Assembly: GCA_000170815.1 (NCBI GenBank)
Contig: ABCO01000003.1
Coordinates: 186,001 to 250,000 of the forward strand
DNA length: 64,000 nt
Reading direction: 5' to 3'
Source of the DNA: an unidentified eubacterium SCB49
GTDB taxonomy: Bacteria > Bacteroidota > Bacteroidia > Flavobacteriales > Flavobacteriaceae
The position numbers were made by a program, and so were the translations under genes. Below the pieces are notes generated by a model. It saw only the letters and a list, made by a program, of their open reading frames with translations. It made no database searches and had not been told where the DNA came from. This document shows, piece by piece, positions 15,922 to 26,069 of the stretch (position 1 is its first letter; each line of letters begins with the position of its first letter).

Positions 15922-18900
15922 TTATCTAGAAACAATAACTCTATGTACAGATGACACATCATTTGATGTTACTGTAACAATATAAACTCCAACAGATAAG
16001 TTATTAAAGTCTAAATCGTTTGCACCTATATTTGCGTTAAAAGTAGTTATTCGTTTTCCGCTAGCAGCCTCTATAACATTTACTTCTAAATTAGATCCAA
16101 AAGTTGCAGGAATATCTATTGTAGCTTGTCCTCGTGATGGGTTTGGAAATATTACAATCCCACTTTCTGAAGCTGATACAGTAGCTACAGCTAATAAAAC
16201 CGTTTGAGATTCAAATGCACCAATATCTCTAATTCCGTCAAAAACATCTTGTGCTATTTGATCACTAAAAAGATCTGTAGGATCACCTGCATTATACGCT
16301 AAACTACCTGTTAATAGTTCGTGAGTCTCAGTTGCCCCGCCATTACTTTGTAAAGGTCCTAGCATAGCATCTTGTTCTTCAATATCATTAGTCATTTCAG
16401 AAAACACATTTAAGTCATCTGTTCCAATAAGATTATAGTCATTAGACATCACATTTAAACCAGCAACATCATTACCATTTACTGCTGTATTTTGAGCAAC
16501 AATCGTGTTTTTAAGTGTCGTAATAGCATTTCCGAAGATACCACCACCTTCTGCATCACTATTGTTCATCGCAATGGTTACTGCGTTAATATTTGTTTCT
16601 GCATTAGTAAATATAGCACCTCCATTTCCTAGGGCTGTATTACCAGAGATTGTACTTCTCATTATAGTCGTTATTCCGCTATCTGATACAATTGCTCCTC
16701 CACGTGAAGAAGAATTATTTTGATTAACTGTAGAAGATTCTAAATTAAAATCACCACCATTTACATAAATAGCTCCACCACCATTACCTTCTGCCATTCC
16801 TGATACAGAATTTCCTGCTAATCTAGACATGATAACATTCATGGTACTACCCGTTTGATTCCATAATGCACCACCTTCTGCAGCAGCAACATTATCTATA
16901 AATTCTGATGCTAAGATATCAGTAGCTGCAATGCCTGTAATATGAATTGCTCCTCCATTACCTGGTGCTGGTGTTCCTGCACTTCCATTAACATCATTTT
17001 GATAAAATAACGTTTCAGAAATTGTTAAGGCACCATCAATTAACTCTATGGCACCACCAGCTCTATTTGCTGCATTAATTTCAAATACGGCATCTAATAT
17101 CGTTACTTCTCCTTCAGTACTAAATAAAGCTCCTCCAGAACCTGAGGTTCCTGTTGCTTGATTATTTGTAAAACTTGTTGAATTATCAACCAATAATGTA
17201 CCTCCACTATTAAATATACCTCCACCACCTTTAGTAGCTAAATCACCTGTTGCAATATTGTTCTGAATATTTAAATTAGATACAGTCATTGTACCACCAG
17301 CAAAATTCCAAAGTCCTCCTCCTTCTACTGCAGTATTATCTGTTATTGTACAATCTATAAATGTACTATTACCAGCACCACTAATGTGATATCCACCACC
17401 ATTACCTGGCGCAGCAACTCCTATAGAATTACCATCAAGAGTAACATCTGTAAAAGTGTAGGTATCTCCTTCTAGAGAACGTACCTCTATACCTCCACCG
17501 GCTCTATTTGCTATATTATTAGAGATTGTTACACCATCTATATTTAAAAGGCCGTTATTTGTTAAAATACCTCCACCAGAACCTGCCGCTCCATCTGCTA
17601 TATTTCCATCTATAAAAGTAGCTGCATCTACATTTAGCGTTCCACCATCATTATAGATTCCTCCACCACCATTTTCGGCCATGGCTCCACTTGCGGTATT
17701 GTTAGTGATAGTTACTCCATTTACAGTCATTATTCCTGTGCTATTCCATAAACCACCACCTTCAGATCCCGCGGTATTTCCATCTACTGTTCCGCCTGTG
17801 ATTGTTGAATTTGCTCCTCCACCTACGTGAAGACCTCCACCATTTCCTGGCGCAGTATTCGTTATGTTATTTGATAATGTAATATCTGTTGTAACTAATG
17901 TTCCAGCAGCAATTTCAATTCCACCACCAGCTCTATTTGATGAGTTGTTTGTAATTACACTAGTATTGATAGTTACCGCTCCACCAGTACTTAAAACAGC
18001 GCCACCAGAACCAGAAGCTCCATCTGCTATGTTATCTAAAAACGTACCATTAATCATATTTAATGTTCCTCCATTATTAAAAACAGCGCCACCTCCATCA
18101 TCTGCAGCAGAACCACTAGCAACGTTATTCATCATATTTGAATTCTCTAGTGTCATAGTAGAACCTGCTTGATTCCATACTCCTCCTCCTTCTAATGCAG
18201 CACTATTATTATTAATATTTCCACCATTAATTTCTATAACAGCAACACCAGAAACGTGTAAAGCTCCTCCATTTCCTGGTGCAGCTACGGCTGGTGAAAC
18301 ACCTGCGTTATTGTCATTCCAATCGATATCATTTGTTGTCAGTGAACCGTCAATTATTTCTATACCTCCACCGGCTCTATTTGCAGTATTTGCTAAAATT
18401 GCTGTACCTGCGCCCAAAATTGTAACATCTCCCGCATTACTTAAAATACCACCACCAGAACCCGAAGTCCCGCTAGCCATATTATTTACTATCTGTGATA
18501 AACCGTCTACTAATAATGTTCCTCCATTATTAAAGATACCACCTCCACCTTTAGTTGCTAAATCTCCCGTTGCGATATTTGAATCTATTGTTGAACCTGT
18601 TACGGTCATAATTCCTCCACCAAAATTCCAAAGTCCACCACCTTCAACAGCAGTGTTATTTATAATTGTACAACCAATAAACGTACTATTTCCGGCACCA
18701 CTAATATGGTATGCTCCACCGTTTCCTGGTGCAGCAGTACCAATCATATTACCCTCTAATGTAACATTTGTAAATGTATAAGTATCTCCAGCAATTGCTA
18801 TAACTTCAATACCACCACCTGCTCTATTTGCAGTGTTTCCAGAAATAGTAACACCATCTATATTAAGTGATCCATTGTTTGTTAATATTCCTCCTCCTGA

Positions 18901-19791
18901 ACCGGAAATTCCTGTTGCAGCGTTTCCTGAAACTATAGTTGTTGGATCTAACGTAAGCACTCCGCCTTCATTAAATAAACCACCACCACCACTGTCTGCA
19001 TCATCACCTTGAGCGATGTTATTTTGTATTACTGTGTTTGAAATAGTCATCACTCCAGATCCGTTCCAGAATGCACCACCTTCATTTGCTGCTATGTTTC
19101 CATCTGCAGAACCTCCGCTAATTGAAGCATCTGTATTTCCTGTTATATGAAGTGCTCCTCCATTTCCTGGAGCACCAGAAGCTGTATTATTTGTAAAAGT
19201 AGTCCCAGAGATTGTAATAAATCCTATACCTATTATTTGAGTTTCTATGGCTCCACCAGCTCTAGTTGCTGTGTTAGCAGTAAACTCAGCATCAATGATG
19301 TCTAAATTTTCTGCTCCTTCTATATACACAGCTCCTCCACTTGCTGGCATTCCAGTTGCCTCATTATTTGAATAAACCCCACTATTAATAAATACAGACA
19401 TATCTGACGCCTTAATTGCACCTCCATCTCCTATAGCTGAATTATTATTGAAATTTAAATTATCGAATGATACTGTTTCTGAAATTCCTGATGTTCCAAT
19501 TGCAGTAAAAGCTCTATCTGTATTAGAAGATCCATCTATTGTACTATTATTTCCAAAAATAAATACTGTATCTGTGATATTGATAGTTCCAGAAGTAAGT
19601 GATATTGTTAAACCAGGATCTATATTTATAAAATCGGGTCCTGCATTTGCATTTGCATCAATAACTGCTTGCCTTAATGAGCCTGGGCCATTGTCATTTC
19701 CGTTTGTAACTTGCGCTAAAGTAATTAGCGAAGTAAAAAATAAGGTAATCGTCCATAACAGACTGCGTGTAGTTCTACTTTTCATATTCAT
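15922..19791 (-). CDS. Giant beta-helix surface protein with T9SS type A sorting domain
   Basis: 1289 residues. A signal peptide (LLWTITLFFTSLITLAQ) and 'GPGSLRQAVIDANANAG' open the protein, a start common to Bacteroidota choice-of-anchor/right-handed parallel beta-helix proteins. Residues about 150-1030 are Chlamydia-Pmp-like 'GGxI/GGGxxN' repeats in six large units of about 144-150 residues, each marked by NRAGG, PGNGG, EGGG-WN and GGGGIFN. Residues about 1210-1289, from VIFPNPSRGQATIDI to HRVIVSR, are a T9SS type A sorting domain, so it should be exported through the type IX system and anchored or released at the cell surface. A polysaccharide-binding or adhesin role is inferred from fold only; no lyase catalytic residues stand out. 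Confidence 0.88.
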   Translation of the reverse strand: MNMKSRTTRSLLWTITLFFTSLITLAQVTNGNDNGPGSLRQAVIDANANAGPDFINIDPGLTISLTSGTINITDTVFIFGNNSTIDGSSNTDRAFTAIGTSGISETVSFDNLNFNNNSAIGDGGAIKASDMSVFINSGVYSNNEATGMPASGGAVYIEGAENLDIIDAEFTANTATRAGGAIETQIIGIGFITISGTTFTNNTASGAPGNGGALHITGNTDASISGGSADGNIAANEGGAFWNGSGVMTISNTVIQNNIAQGDDADSGGGGLFNEGGVLTLDPTTIVSGNAATGISGSGGGILTNNGSLNIDGVTISGNTANRAGGGIEVIAIAGDTYTFTNVTLEGNMIGTAAPGNGGAYHISGAGNSTFIGCTIINNTAVEGGGLWNFGGGIMTVTGSTIDSNIATGDLATKGGGGIFNNGGTLLVDGLSQIVNNMASGTSGSGGGILSNAGDVTILGAGTAILANTANRAGGGIEIIDGSLTTNDIDWNDNNAGVSPAVAAPGNGGALHVSGVAVIEINGGNINNNSAALEGGGVWNQAGSTMTLENSNMMNNVASGSAADDGGGAVFNNGGTLNMINGTFLDNIADGASGSGGAVLSTGGAVTINTSVITNNSSNRAGGGIEIAAGTLVTTDITLSNNITNTAPGNGGGLHVGGGANSTITGGTVDGNTAGSEGGGLWNSTGIMTVNGVTITNNTASGAMAENGGGGIYNDGGTLNVDAATFIDGNIADGAAGSGGGILTNNGLLNIDGVTISNNIANRAGGGIEVRSLEGDTYTFTDVTLDGNSIGVAAPGNGGGYHISGAGNSTFIDCTITDNTAVEGGGLWNFAGGTMTVSNLNIQNNIATGDLATKGGGGIFNSGGTLLVDNSTSFTNNQATGTSGSGGALFSTEGEVTILDAVFEINAANRAGGAIELIDGALTISETLFYQNDVNGSAGTPAPGNGGAIHITGIAATDILASEFIDNVAAAEGGALWNQTGSTMNVIMSRLAGNSVSGMAEGNGGGAIYVNGGDFNLESSTVNQNNSSSRGGAIVSDSGITTIMRSTISGNTALGNGGAIFTNAETNINAVTIAMNNSDAEGGGIFGNAITTLKNTIVAQNTAVNGNDVAGLNVMSNDYNLIGTDDLNVFSEMTNDIEEQDAMLGPLQSNGGATETHELLTGSLAYNAGDPTDLFSDQIAQDVFDGIRDIGAFESQTVLLAVATVSASESGIVIFPNPSRGQATIDIPATFGSNLEVNVIEAASGKRITTFNANIGANDLDFNNLSVGVYIVTVTSNDVSSVHRVIVSR
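16702..19344 (-). repeat. Six ~145-residue coding repeats arranged as (A-B-C) twice
   Basis: The R-AGG marker recurs at residues about 177, 322, 472, 618, 764 and 908. Units 2 and 5 are nearly the same (both with LNIDGVTIS, TYTFT, HISGAGNSTFI, ATGDLATKGGGGIF), units 3 and 6 share IDG-LT and WNQ-GSTM, and units 1 and 4 share WN-(G)S-(T)G-MT. The second-order period is about 441 residues (1.32 kb). This points to duplication of a three-unit block. Confidence 0.7.
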
Positions 19792-19880
19792 TTGTTTTTA
19801 TTAATATGTTATTTAGTATACCTACGTGGCAATTAAAATCACGGTTTGTTAAATTAAGTTAAAATTTAAAAAAATAAAAA

Positions 19881-19905
19881 ACCATTGAAAATAACTTCAA
19901 TGGCT
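19881..19905 (-). terminator. Terminator of the 136-residue protein gene
   Basis: CCATTGAA (19882-19889) pairs with TTCAATGG (19896-19903). On the minus strand the stem is followed by a T-rich run, so it ends transcripts coming from the gene at 19999-20409 before the beta-helix gene. Confidence 0.6.
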
Positions 19906-19998
19906 TCTTACAATATGATTCTTAAATATCTTAAAAAATATGCTCTAATAGAAAATCTTCTATTTTTAATTTAATAGAGACATAACTTATTATCCTCT

Positions 19999-20409
19999 TT
20001 AACTTTTTGAAAGTTCAAACACTTTTTTCTTCACTGTAAATGTTACTTTGTCATAACTTCCGTCTTGTATTTTTTTAATTTGTGCTTTTGTAACATCAAA
20101 ACTAATTTGAGAAACATACCGTTGTAGTGGTTTTGCATATTCACACTCAAACTCTTGTATGGCAGATGGTAATGTAAATGTTCCTTTTTTACCACTAAAT
20201 GTTATGGTTGCTCCTGTTCTACTCTTATAACTACTTGTGCTTAAAAATAAACCTTCAAAAAAATAATATTCGTTTAATTCTTGAAAACCTCCAAAAAGAA
20301 GCATTTCTTCAGAAACACCTAATTTTTGACCATCCTCCACTTTCATTTCTTTTTCTACTTCGTCATTAGTGAGTTCGGTTTTTTTAGATCCAAATAGTTT
20401 TTTTAACAT
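19999..20409 (-). CDS. Hypothetical cytosolic protein
   Basis: 136 residues, starting MLKKLFGSKKTELTNDEVEK; no signal peptide or membrane segment. It is acidic at the N-terminus and ends with a lysine-rich strand. The middle 'LFGGFQELNEYYFFEGLFLST' suggests alpha/beta structure. I do not recognise the family. It has its own terminator (19881-19905) and is divergent from the propeller gene at 20519, with 109 bp between the starts. Confidence 0.55.
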   Translation of the reverse strand: MLKKLFGSKKTELTNDEVEKEMKVEDGQKLGVSEEMLLFGGFQELNEYYFFEGLFLSTSSYKSRTGATITFSGKKGTFTLPSAIQEFECEYAKPLQRYVSQISFDVTKAQIKKIQDGSYDKVTFTVKKKVFELSKS

Positions 20410-20518
20410 AAGTGATAATTATTTTTTGTTCAAATTTTATAGAAAGAACAAAATTAACCATAATTTAGACCAAGCATTATTTTTACTGCATTTTTTAGAT
20501 AAATAAACCGCTTCTATC

Positions 20519-21412
20519 ATGAACATACTACAATATACAATCTTACTACTTTGTACTACAACCCTACTCGCACAAGAAGAAACAGAGATTTATGTAATAG
20601 ATATTCAAAGCGTTGAAGACACTATTGTAATAAAAAATGTAAGAAACATATCTAATAACATTGGGTATGATAGTCAACCTTCTTTTTCTAGTAATGAATT
20701 TCTTCTTTATGCAGGAACTGAAAATGACCAGACAGAAATCATGAGTTTTAATTTAACAACAAATACTAAAACAAGAATAAATGCAACTACGGCAGGTGGA
20801 GAATATTCACCACAAAAATTCCCTAATTCAAATAAGATTGCTGCCGTACGTCTCGATCCAGATGGATTACAACGTTTATATCGTTATGATCTAAACAAAA
20901 ATGGATTGGCTAAAAGCACAGCGCTACTTGAGGAGTATAAAATAGCATATTTTGCCTTTCACGATGATAATAACATTGTGGCATCTGTTTTAAATAATAA
21001 CGACTTAGAACTTATTAAAGCAAATTTAACTTCGGGTGAGGTAGATAAAATAACCACTAATGCCGGAAGATCTATACATAAAATTCCAAGCTCAAATAGC
21101 ATTAGTTATACGGCAGTAAATGAAGATGGCGTCCACGAAATCTTTGTGATAAACATACTAGAGGATAGCGAAAGCTTCTATGTTTGTGATTTACCTATTG
21201 GTATTCAAGATCATTGCTGGTATTCTGTAAGCGAATTATTATTAGGTAGCGGCAGTAAGCTTTATAAATATGATTTCTTCGGAAATGCCAAGTGGGAAGA
21301 AATTGCTGATTTAACAGGTTATAATATTTCAGAAATAAACAGAATTACCGTTAGTCCCGATAAAAGCAAAATAGCTTTGGTTGCTACGCCTCTTACATCA
21401 ACGAAAGATTAA
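20519..21412 (+). CDS. Secreted TolB-like beta-propeller protein
   Basis: 297 residues with a signal peptide (ILQYTILLLCTTTLLAQ). 'NIGYDSQPSFSSNEFLLYAG', 'GGEYSPQKFPNSNKIAAVR' and 'EINRITVSPDKSKIALVA' are PD40/TolB-like blade motifs, so it is a periplasmic six-bladed propeller. No enzymatic motif is visible. It lies 25 bp upstream of a M28 peptidase gene on the same strand and is probably co-transcribed with it, which suggests a role in peptide or protein handling, but this is inference. Confidence 0.75.
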   Translation: MNILQYTILLLCTTTLLAQEETEIYVIDIQSVEDTIVIKNVRNISNNIGYDSQPSFSSNEFLLYAGTENDQTEIMSFNLTTNTKTRINATTAGGEYSPQKFPNSNKIAAVRLDPDGLQRLYRYDLNKNGLAKSTALLEEYKIAYFAFHDDNNIVASVLNNNDLELIKANLTSGEVDKITTNAGRSIHKIPSSNSISYTAVNEDGVHEIFVINILEDSESFYVCDLPIGIQDHCWYSVSELLLGSGSKLYKYDFFGNAKWEEIADLTGYNISEINRITVSPDKSKIALVATPLTSTKD

Positions 21413-21437
21413 CTGATATTAATATAAACAACGAGTT

Positions 21438-22769
21438 ATGAGATATTTATTTACAGCTACCTTATTATTTGCTTCTATGGTATGTAATGCACAAACAGAC
21501 CTTAGAATTTATGATATAATTAAAGACGTCTCTGCAGAAAGAATTGAAGCAGATATCACAACACTAGCAGGTTTTGGAACGCGTAATACATTTAGTGATA
21601 CCATAAGCGATACACGTGGAATAGGCGCAGCTAGACGTTGGATTAAATCAAAATTTGAGAACATTTCTGCTTCATGTAATAATTGCATCGATGTTTTTTA
21701 TCAGAAAGATTTAGTACTCGCTAAAGGTAATGACCGAGTTCCTATGGATACTTGGGTCGTAAATGTGGTAGCGATACAGAAAAGCAAAACAGGCTCTAAT
21801 AGATACATTATAATGAGCGGTGATATAGACTCTCGCAATAGTGATGGCAGTAATTATACAAAAGATGCGCCTGGAGCCAATGATAATGCTAGCGGAATGG
21901 CTGGTGCCATAGAGGCTGCTAGCGTATTGAGTAAATACCAGTTTGATGCAAACATAGTTTATCTAGGTTTAAGTGGTGAAGAGCAAGGACTTTTTGGTGG
22001 CGCTGGTTTTGCTCAATATGCTAAAGAACAAGAGTGGGATATCATTGGGGTTTTTAATAACGATATGATAGGTAATATCAAAGGTGTGGATGGTGTGATA
22101 AGCAATGTAGATTTCAGGATATTTAGTGAACCCGTTCCTCCTACCGAAACAGAGAAACAACGAAAAATGCGTCGTTTTTATGGTGGTGAAGTTGATGGGA
22201 TTTCTAGACAATTGGCTCGCTATGTACATAAAACTACAAAAACTTATATGCCAGAAATGAACCCAATGATGATTTATCGTCTAGACCGTTTTGGACGTGG
22301 CGGACACCATCGTTCTTTTAATGATTTAGGCTATGCCGGTATTCGTATTATGGAAGCTCATGAAAACTATACCCAACAACATCAAGATATCCGTACAGAA
22401 AATGGTATTGAATATGGCGATAAACTTAAATTCGTCAATTTTGACTACGCAAAAAAGCTCACTGCAGTCAATGCAATTAATATGGCTAGTTTAGCCTGGG
22501 CTCCTGCTCCACCCACAGATGTTGCTATAGGTGGTATTGTAGAACCGGCTGCAAAATTTAAATGGTCTAAAAGTAAAAATGCAGTAGGATATAAAATTTA
22601 CTGGCGTGACACTACAAGTCCTACTTGGGATTACAGTCGTTATGTAGGTGATGTTTCAGAGTTTACTTTAGAAGGAATTGTACTGGATAATTTTTTCTTC
22701 GGAATTGCTGCTGTAGGGAAAGATGGACACGAGAGTGTGGTGGCTTTTCCTAATGCGGTTTTTAGGTAA
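21438..22769 (+). CDS. Secreted M28-family zinc aminopeptidase
   Basis: 443 residues with a signal peptide (LFTATLLFASMVCNAQ). The M28 metal-binding pattern is present: SGDIDSR (near 130), PGANDNASG with the bridging Asp, GLSGEEQGLFGG with the catalytic Glu pair, NNDMIGN with the next Asp, and a His in ENYTQQHQD or HHRSFND. The last ~90 residues (APAPPTDVAIGGIVEPAAKF onward) form a fibronectin type III-like domain. It should remove amino-terminal residues from peptides in the periplasm or outside the cell. It forms a likely operon with the upstream propeller gene. Confidence 0.88.
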   Translation: MRYLFTATLLFASMVCNAQTDLRIYDIIKDVSAERIEADITTLAGFGTRNTFSDTISDTRGIGAARRWIKSKFENISASCNNCIDVFYQKDLVLAKGNDRVPMDTWVVNVVAIQKSKTGSNRYIIMSGDIDSRNSDGSNYTKDAPGANDNASGMAGAIEAASVLSKYQFDANIVYLGLSGEEQGLFGGAGFAQYAKEQEWDIIGVFNNDMIGNIKGVDGVISNVDFRIFSEPVPPTETEKQRKMRRFYGGEVDGISRQLARYVHKTTKTYMPEMNPMMIYRLDRFGRGGHHRSFNDLGYAGIRIMEAHENYTQQHQDIRTENGIEYGDKLKFVNFDYAKKLTAVNAINMASLAWAPAPPTDVAIGGIVEPAAKFKWSKSKNAVGYKIYWRDTTSPTWDYSRYVGDVSEFTLEGIVLDNFFFGIAAVGKDGHESVVAFPNAVFR

Positions 22770-22918
22770 TTTGATGTATAATAACAAAAAACACTTCATC
22801 GCTTCATCAGTAACGAAAGAAAGCCAAGTTTTAAAATTCGCCTTTTAAATTCTATTTTTACCACGTATCAAAAAGATTTTTTTACAGTTGAAAATTAATA
22901 ATCATTCAATTTAAAAAT

Positions 22919-24601
22919 TTGAAAAACACACACATAACTAATAAGTTTAGCGCACTATCTCAAGCAAAATTTAAAGCGATATTAAGCCTCAGTTTAATAC
23001 TACTTACCTCATTTCAATTATTTGCTCAAGAAGAGTTTAGCAAAGAAGATGAACTAAGTGGTACCGTCACTAAAGATCGCGCATGGTGGGATGTCTTACA
23101 CTACAATTTAAAAGTAGAAGTTTTCCCAGAAACAAAAACCATAGAAGGAACAAATACGATCACTTATAAAGTATTAGATGAAGAAAAAGTGATGCGTATC
23201 GATTTACAAGCTCCTATGGAGATTAATAAAATCACTCAAAATGGAAAGAAACTGAAGTTTAAAACTAAAGGAAATTTTCATTATATAAAGTTTAAAAAAA
23301 CAGCCGAAATTGATTCTGAACAAGCTATTACTATCAGTTTTAGCGGAGCACCTAAAGAAGCAGAAAACGCGCCTTGGGATGGTGGTTTTTCTTGGAAAAA
23401 AGACGAAAAAGGAAACGATTTTATTGCCACAGCAAATCAAGGCATTGGTGCAAGTGTTTGGTGGCCTTGTAAAGATCACCCATCTGACGAACCAGATAAT
23501 GGCGTAGCGCTAAGTATTACGACACCTTCACATTTAATGGGCGTGGGTAATGGTAGGCTAATTTCTGAAGAAGACCATGGAGAAACTAAAACTTGGAACT
23601 GGAGTGTAACGCAACCTATCAATAATTATGGGGTAAATGTTAATGTGGGTGATTATACACATTTTGGAGCTACACATGAGGGTATTAAGGGATTATTAGA
23701 CCTTGACTACTATGTTTTATCGCATAATCTTGAGAAAGCAAAAGAACAATTTAGCCAAGTACCCATGATGCTAAACGCGTTTGAATATTGGTTTGGGCCC
23801 TACCCTTTTTACGAAGATAGCTTTAAGCTCGTAGAAGTACCTTATTTAGGGATGGAACACCAAAGTAGTGTTACCTACGGAAATGGGTATCAAAATGGGT
23901 ATTTAGGTAAAGATTTATCTGGTTCTGGCTGGGGTTTACGTTTTGACTTTATTATTGTACACGAAGCAGGTCACGAATGGTTTGCTAATAGTATTACCAA
24001 TAGCGATGTAGCAGATATGTGGATTCACGAAGGTTTTACAGCCTATTCTGAGTGTTTATATCTTGATTATAATTATAGTAAAGAAGCTGCTAGCGAATAT
24101 GTAATAGGAACACGTAGAACCATACTTAACGACCGCCCACTGATAGGTACTTATGGAATGAATAATAGAGGAAGTGGCGATATGTACTATAAAGGAGCAA
24201 ATATATTGCACACCTTACGTCAGCTTGTAGAAGATGACAAAAAATGGCGAGCGCTATTAAAAAAACTAAATAAAGATTTTTATCATCAAATTGTTTCATC
24301 GCAACAGGTAGAAGATTTTATGAGTACTGAAACGGGAATTGATCTTACTCAATTCTGGGATCAATATTTACGAACTACAATGGTGCCTAAGTTAGAGTAC
24401 AAACAAACTTCTTTTAATGAAATGGCTTATAGATATATCGATATTATTGAAGGATTTGATATGCCTGTAATCGCTATCATTAATGGAAAAGAACAATGGA
24501 TACACCCTAATGCAGAGTGGCAAAACTTTGAGAATAAAGGGGATATAAAATCTTTAAAATTCAAAGAAGATTTTTATATCGAAGTTGATAAAGTAGAATA
24601 A
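22919..24601 (+). CDS. M1-family metallopeptidase
   Basis: 560 residues. The zinc site is HEAGH (H348, E349, H352) with the third ligand E371 in WIHEGFTAY, the classical HExxH-x18-E of M1 aminopeptidases; the exopeptidase loop is LGMEHQS in place of GAMEN. The start is TTG at 22919; a hydrophobic signal (ILSLSLILLTSFQLFAQ) begins about 20 residues in, so the protein is exported. It lacks the large C-terminal ERAP-like domain, which fits the shorter bacterial members. It is followed after 23 bp by the YdeI-like gene. Confidence 0.9.
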   Translation: MKNTHITNKFSALSQAKFKAILSLSLILLTSFQLFAQEEFSKEDELSGTVTKDRAWWDVLHYNLKVEVFPETKTIEGTNTITYKVLDEEKVMRIDLQAPMEINKITQNGKKLKFKTKGNFHYIKFKKTAEIDSEQAITISFSGAPKEAENAPWDGGFSWKKDEKGNDFIATANQGIGASVWWPCKDHPSDEPDNGVALSITTPSHLMGVGNGRLISEEDHGETKTWNWSVTQPINNYGVNVNVGDYTHFGATHEGIKGLLDLDYYVLSHNLEKAKEQFSQVPMMLNAFEYWFGPYPFYEDSFKLVEVPYLGMEHQSSVTYGNGYQNGYLGKDLSGSGWGLRFDFIIVHEAGHEWFANSITNSDVADMWIHEGFTAYSECLYLDYNYSKEAASEYVIGTRRTILNDRPLIGTYGMNNRGSGDMYYKGANILHTLRQLVEDDKKWRALLKKLNKDFYHQIVSSQQVEDFMSTETGIDLTQFWDQYLRTTMVPKLEYKQTSFNEMAYRYIDIIEGFDMPVIAIINGKEQWIHPNAEWQNFENKGDIKSLKFKEDFYIEVDKVE

Positions 24602-24624
24602 AATCTTCCCATACATAGCAGTCA

Positions 24625-25191
24625 ATGGAACGACCAGAACTTTATTTTTCTAAAGATGCAGATTTTTATAATTGGCTTTTAGAAAACCACAATCTTCATC
24701 CTAATGGTGTTTACATCATTTTATACAAGGTAGAGAACAAAGAGGCTAGTATGCGCTGGGAAGAAGCGGTAAAAGTAGCTCTTTGCTTTGGGTGGATAGA
24801 CAGCACAGTACAAAGTTTAGGAAACGGAAAAAGACGTCAATTATTTACTACTAGAAATAAAAAAAGTACTTGGAGCGCACTCAATAAAAAACACGTTATT
24901 GAGCTAGAAGCAGCAGGATTGATTCAAGATGCGGGATGGGAACTTATTAATCACGCAAAAAAAACAGGTACTTGGTCTTTAATGGATGGTCCAGACAATG
25001 GGATTATCCCTCCTATTTTACAAGCTGCTTTTAATGAAAACCAGAAAGCTTTTAACTTTTATAATACACTAGCTCCTAGCTATCAAAAAAATTATTTAAG
25101 ATGGTTAGTAACAGCTAAAACAGAACCAACAATACTAAAAAGAGTTTCAGAAATAATTAGGTTATGTGAAAACCATATAAAAACACGCTAA
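24625..25191 (+). CDS. YdeI/OmpD-associated family protein
   Basis: 188 residues, cytosolic. 'FYNWLLENHNLHPNGVYIIL', 'WEEAVKVALCFGWIDST' and 'KKSTWSALNKKHV' are the marks of the YdeI/OmpD-associated family (bacteriocin-protection-like). The family occurs widely; its biochemical role is not settled. It lies 23 bp after the M1 peptidase gene and ends in a strong terminator, so it is the last gene of that unit. Confidence 0.85.
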   Translation: MERPELYFSKDADFYNWLLENHNLHPNGVYIILYKVENKEASMRWEEAVKVALCFGWIDSTVQSLGNGKRRQLFTTRNKKSTWSALNKKHVIELEAAGLIQDAGWELINHAKKTGTWSLMDGPDNGIIPPILQAAFNENQKAFNFYNTLAPSYQKNYLRWLVTAKTEPTILKRVSEIIRLCENHIKTR

Positions 25192-25231
25192 AAAAAATGC
25201 TCATAATAAATCATATTATGAGCATTTTTTT
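25191..25231. terminator. Bidirectional terminator
   Basis: ATGCTCATAATA (25197-25208) pairs with TATTATGAGCAT (25214-25225) around a 5-base loop, with A and T runs at both sides. It separates convergent genes. Confidence 0.9.
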
Positions 25232-25247
25232 AAAATTGTAATATGTA

Positions 25248-26069
25248 TTACAGTGCTACTTCTATAGCATCATCAGGGGCCTTAAATGTAGAGTCATCTG
25301 TTGCTACAAATTTAAATTTAGATAATTGTGCAGCTCCTATTTGATCTTCTCCAAAACCATCTTCTTCTGTCCATCCCCAAAACTTCCAATCTTTTGCAAA
25401 ACGAACTCCATCAACAGAAACATAATCATCATAAGAAATAACATGAGGATCAGACTCTGCCTTTTCCACAGTTTTACCAAATGTCACAATATAGCTAGCT
25501 GCCGTAAGTAAATCACTAGTTTTATCTTTATAAATAACATACCAATCATCTGGCGTATCTCCACTTCCTGCTTTAAATGAAAGTTTTTTAGTATCATAAC
25601 TTGTTTGATTCCAATCTCTGCTACTTTCATTAGACCATTGTGTCCCTTCATCACCTAGTTTAAAAGGAAATAATGCAAAATATGACCAGGTAAAGGCGTC
25701 AAAACGAGCTCCTTTATTGTCAGCTAGTCCTGGAGTAACAAAAAGTTTGTTTCCATTAACAAACATTTTATTCCCATCGGCTAATTCTATTAGACCATGA
25801 GAACTATCTGTCTTTAAAGTCATTGTTCCGTTTAATCTTTCTTTTCCACCAAATTGGATTGCAATATCAAATGACACAGCATCTTTTGAAACAAATACTG
25901 CTTTATTATGTGCTCGCTCAATACTTGCTGCAAATTTATCAGACGAACCTTTGTATTTAGGCGTGATTACTTCTGCGAGTTTAGGTGTAGGATTTTCAAT
26001 ATTTTTTGTTTCATTTTTACATGAAATCAATGATGCCGTAAGCGCGATTGATAATAAAATAAATTTCAT
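25248..26069 (-). CDS. Lipoprotein of the DUF6503-like type
   Basis: 273 residues. The lipobox is SLISCKNE with the lipid-bearing Cys at about 17, so it should be anchored to a membrane facing the periplasm. The body has many beta strands, with 'GTMTLKTDSSHGLIEL', 'DAFTWSYFALFPFKLGD' and 'DGVRFAKDWKFWGW' resembling the outer-membrane lipoprotein LolA/LolB-like proteins that Bacteroidota genomes list as DUF6503. The match to that family is from memory of sequence style and is not certain. Monocistronic, convergent with the YdeI-like gene. Confidence 0.6.
   Translation of the reverse strand: MKFILLSIALTASLISCKNETKNIENPTPKLAEVITPKYKGSSDKFAASIERAHNKAVFVSKDAVSFDIAIQFGGKERLNGTMTLKTDSSHGLIELADGNKMFVNGNKLFVTPGLADNKGARFDAFTWSYFALFPFKLGDEGTQWSNESSRDWNQTSYDTKKLSFKAGSGDTPDDWYVIYKDKTSDLLTAASYIVTFGKTVEKAESDPHVISYDDYVSVDGVRFAKDWKFWGWTEEDGFGEDQIGAAQLSKFKFVATDDSTFKAPDDAIEVAL

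Noticed and set aside
16505..18781. Open frames on the plus strand inside the beta-helix gene (16505-16723, 17864-18172, 18311-18781)
   Set aside because: They mirror the repeated GG-rich coding sequence of the minus strand, have repetitive P/L/I-rich translations and no start context of their own.
22885..22893. ACAGTTGAA upstream of the M1 peptidase gene, like a LytTR half-site
   Set aside because: The last base does not fit and there is no second half-site at the 12-bp spacing (the 9-mer there is CACGTATCA), and no -7 box at +33.
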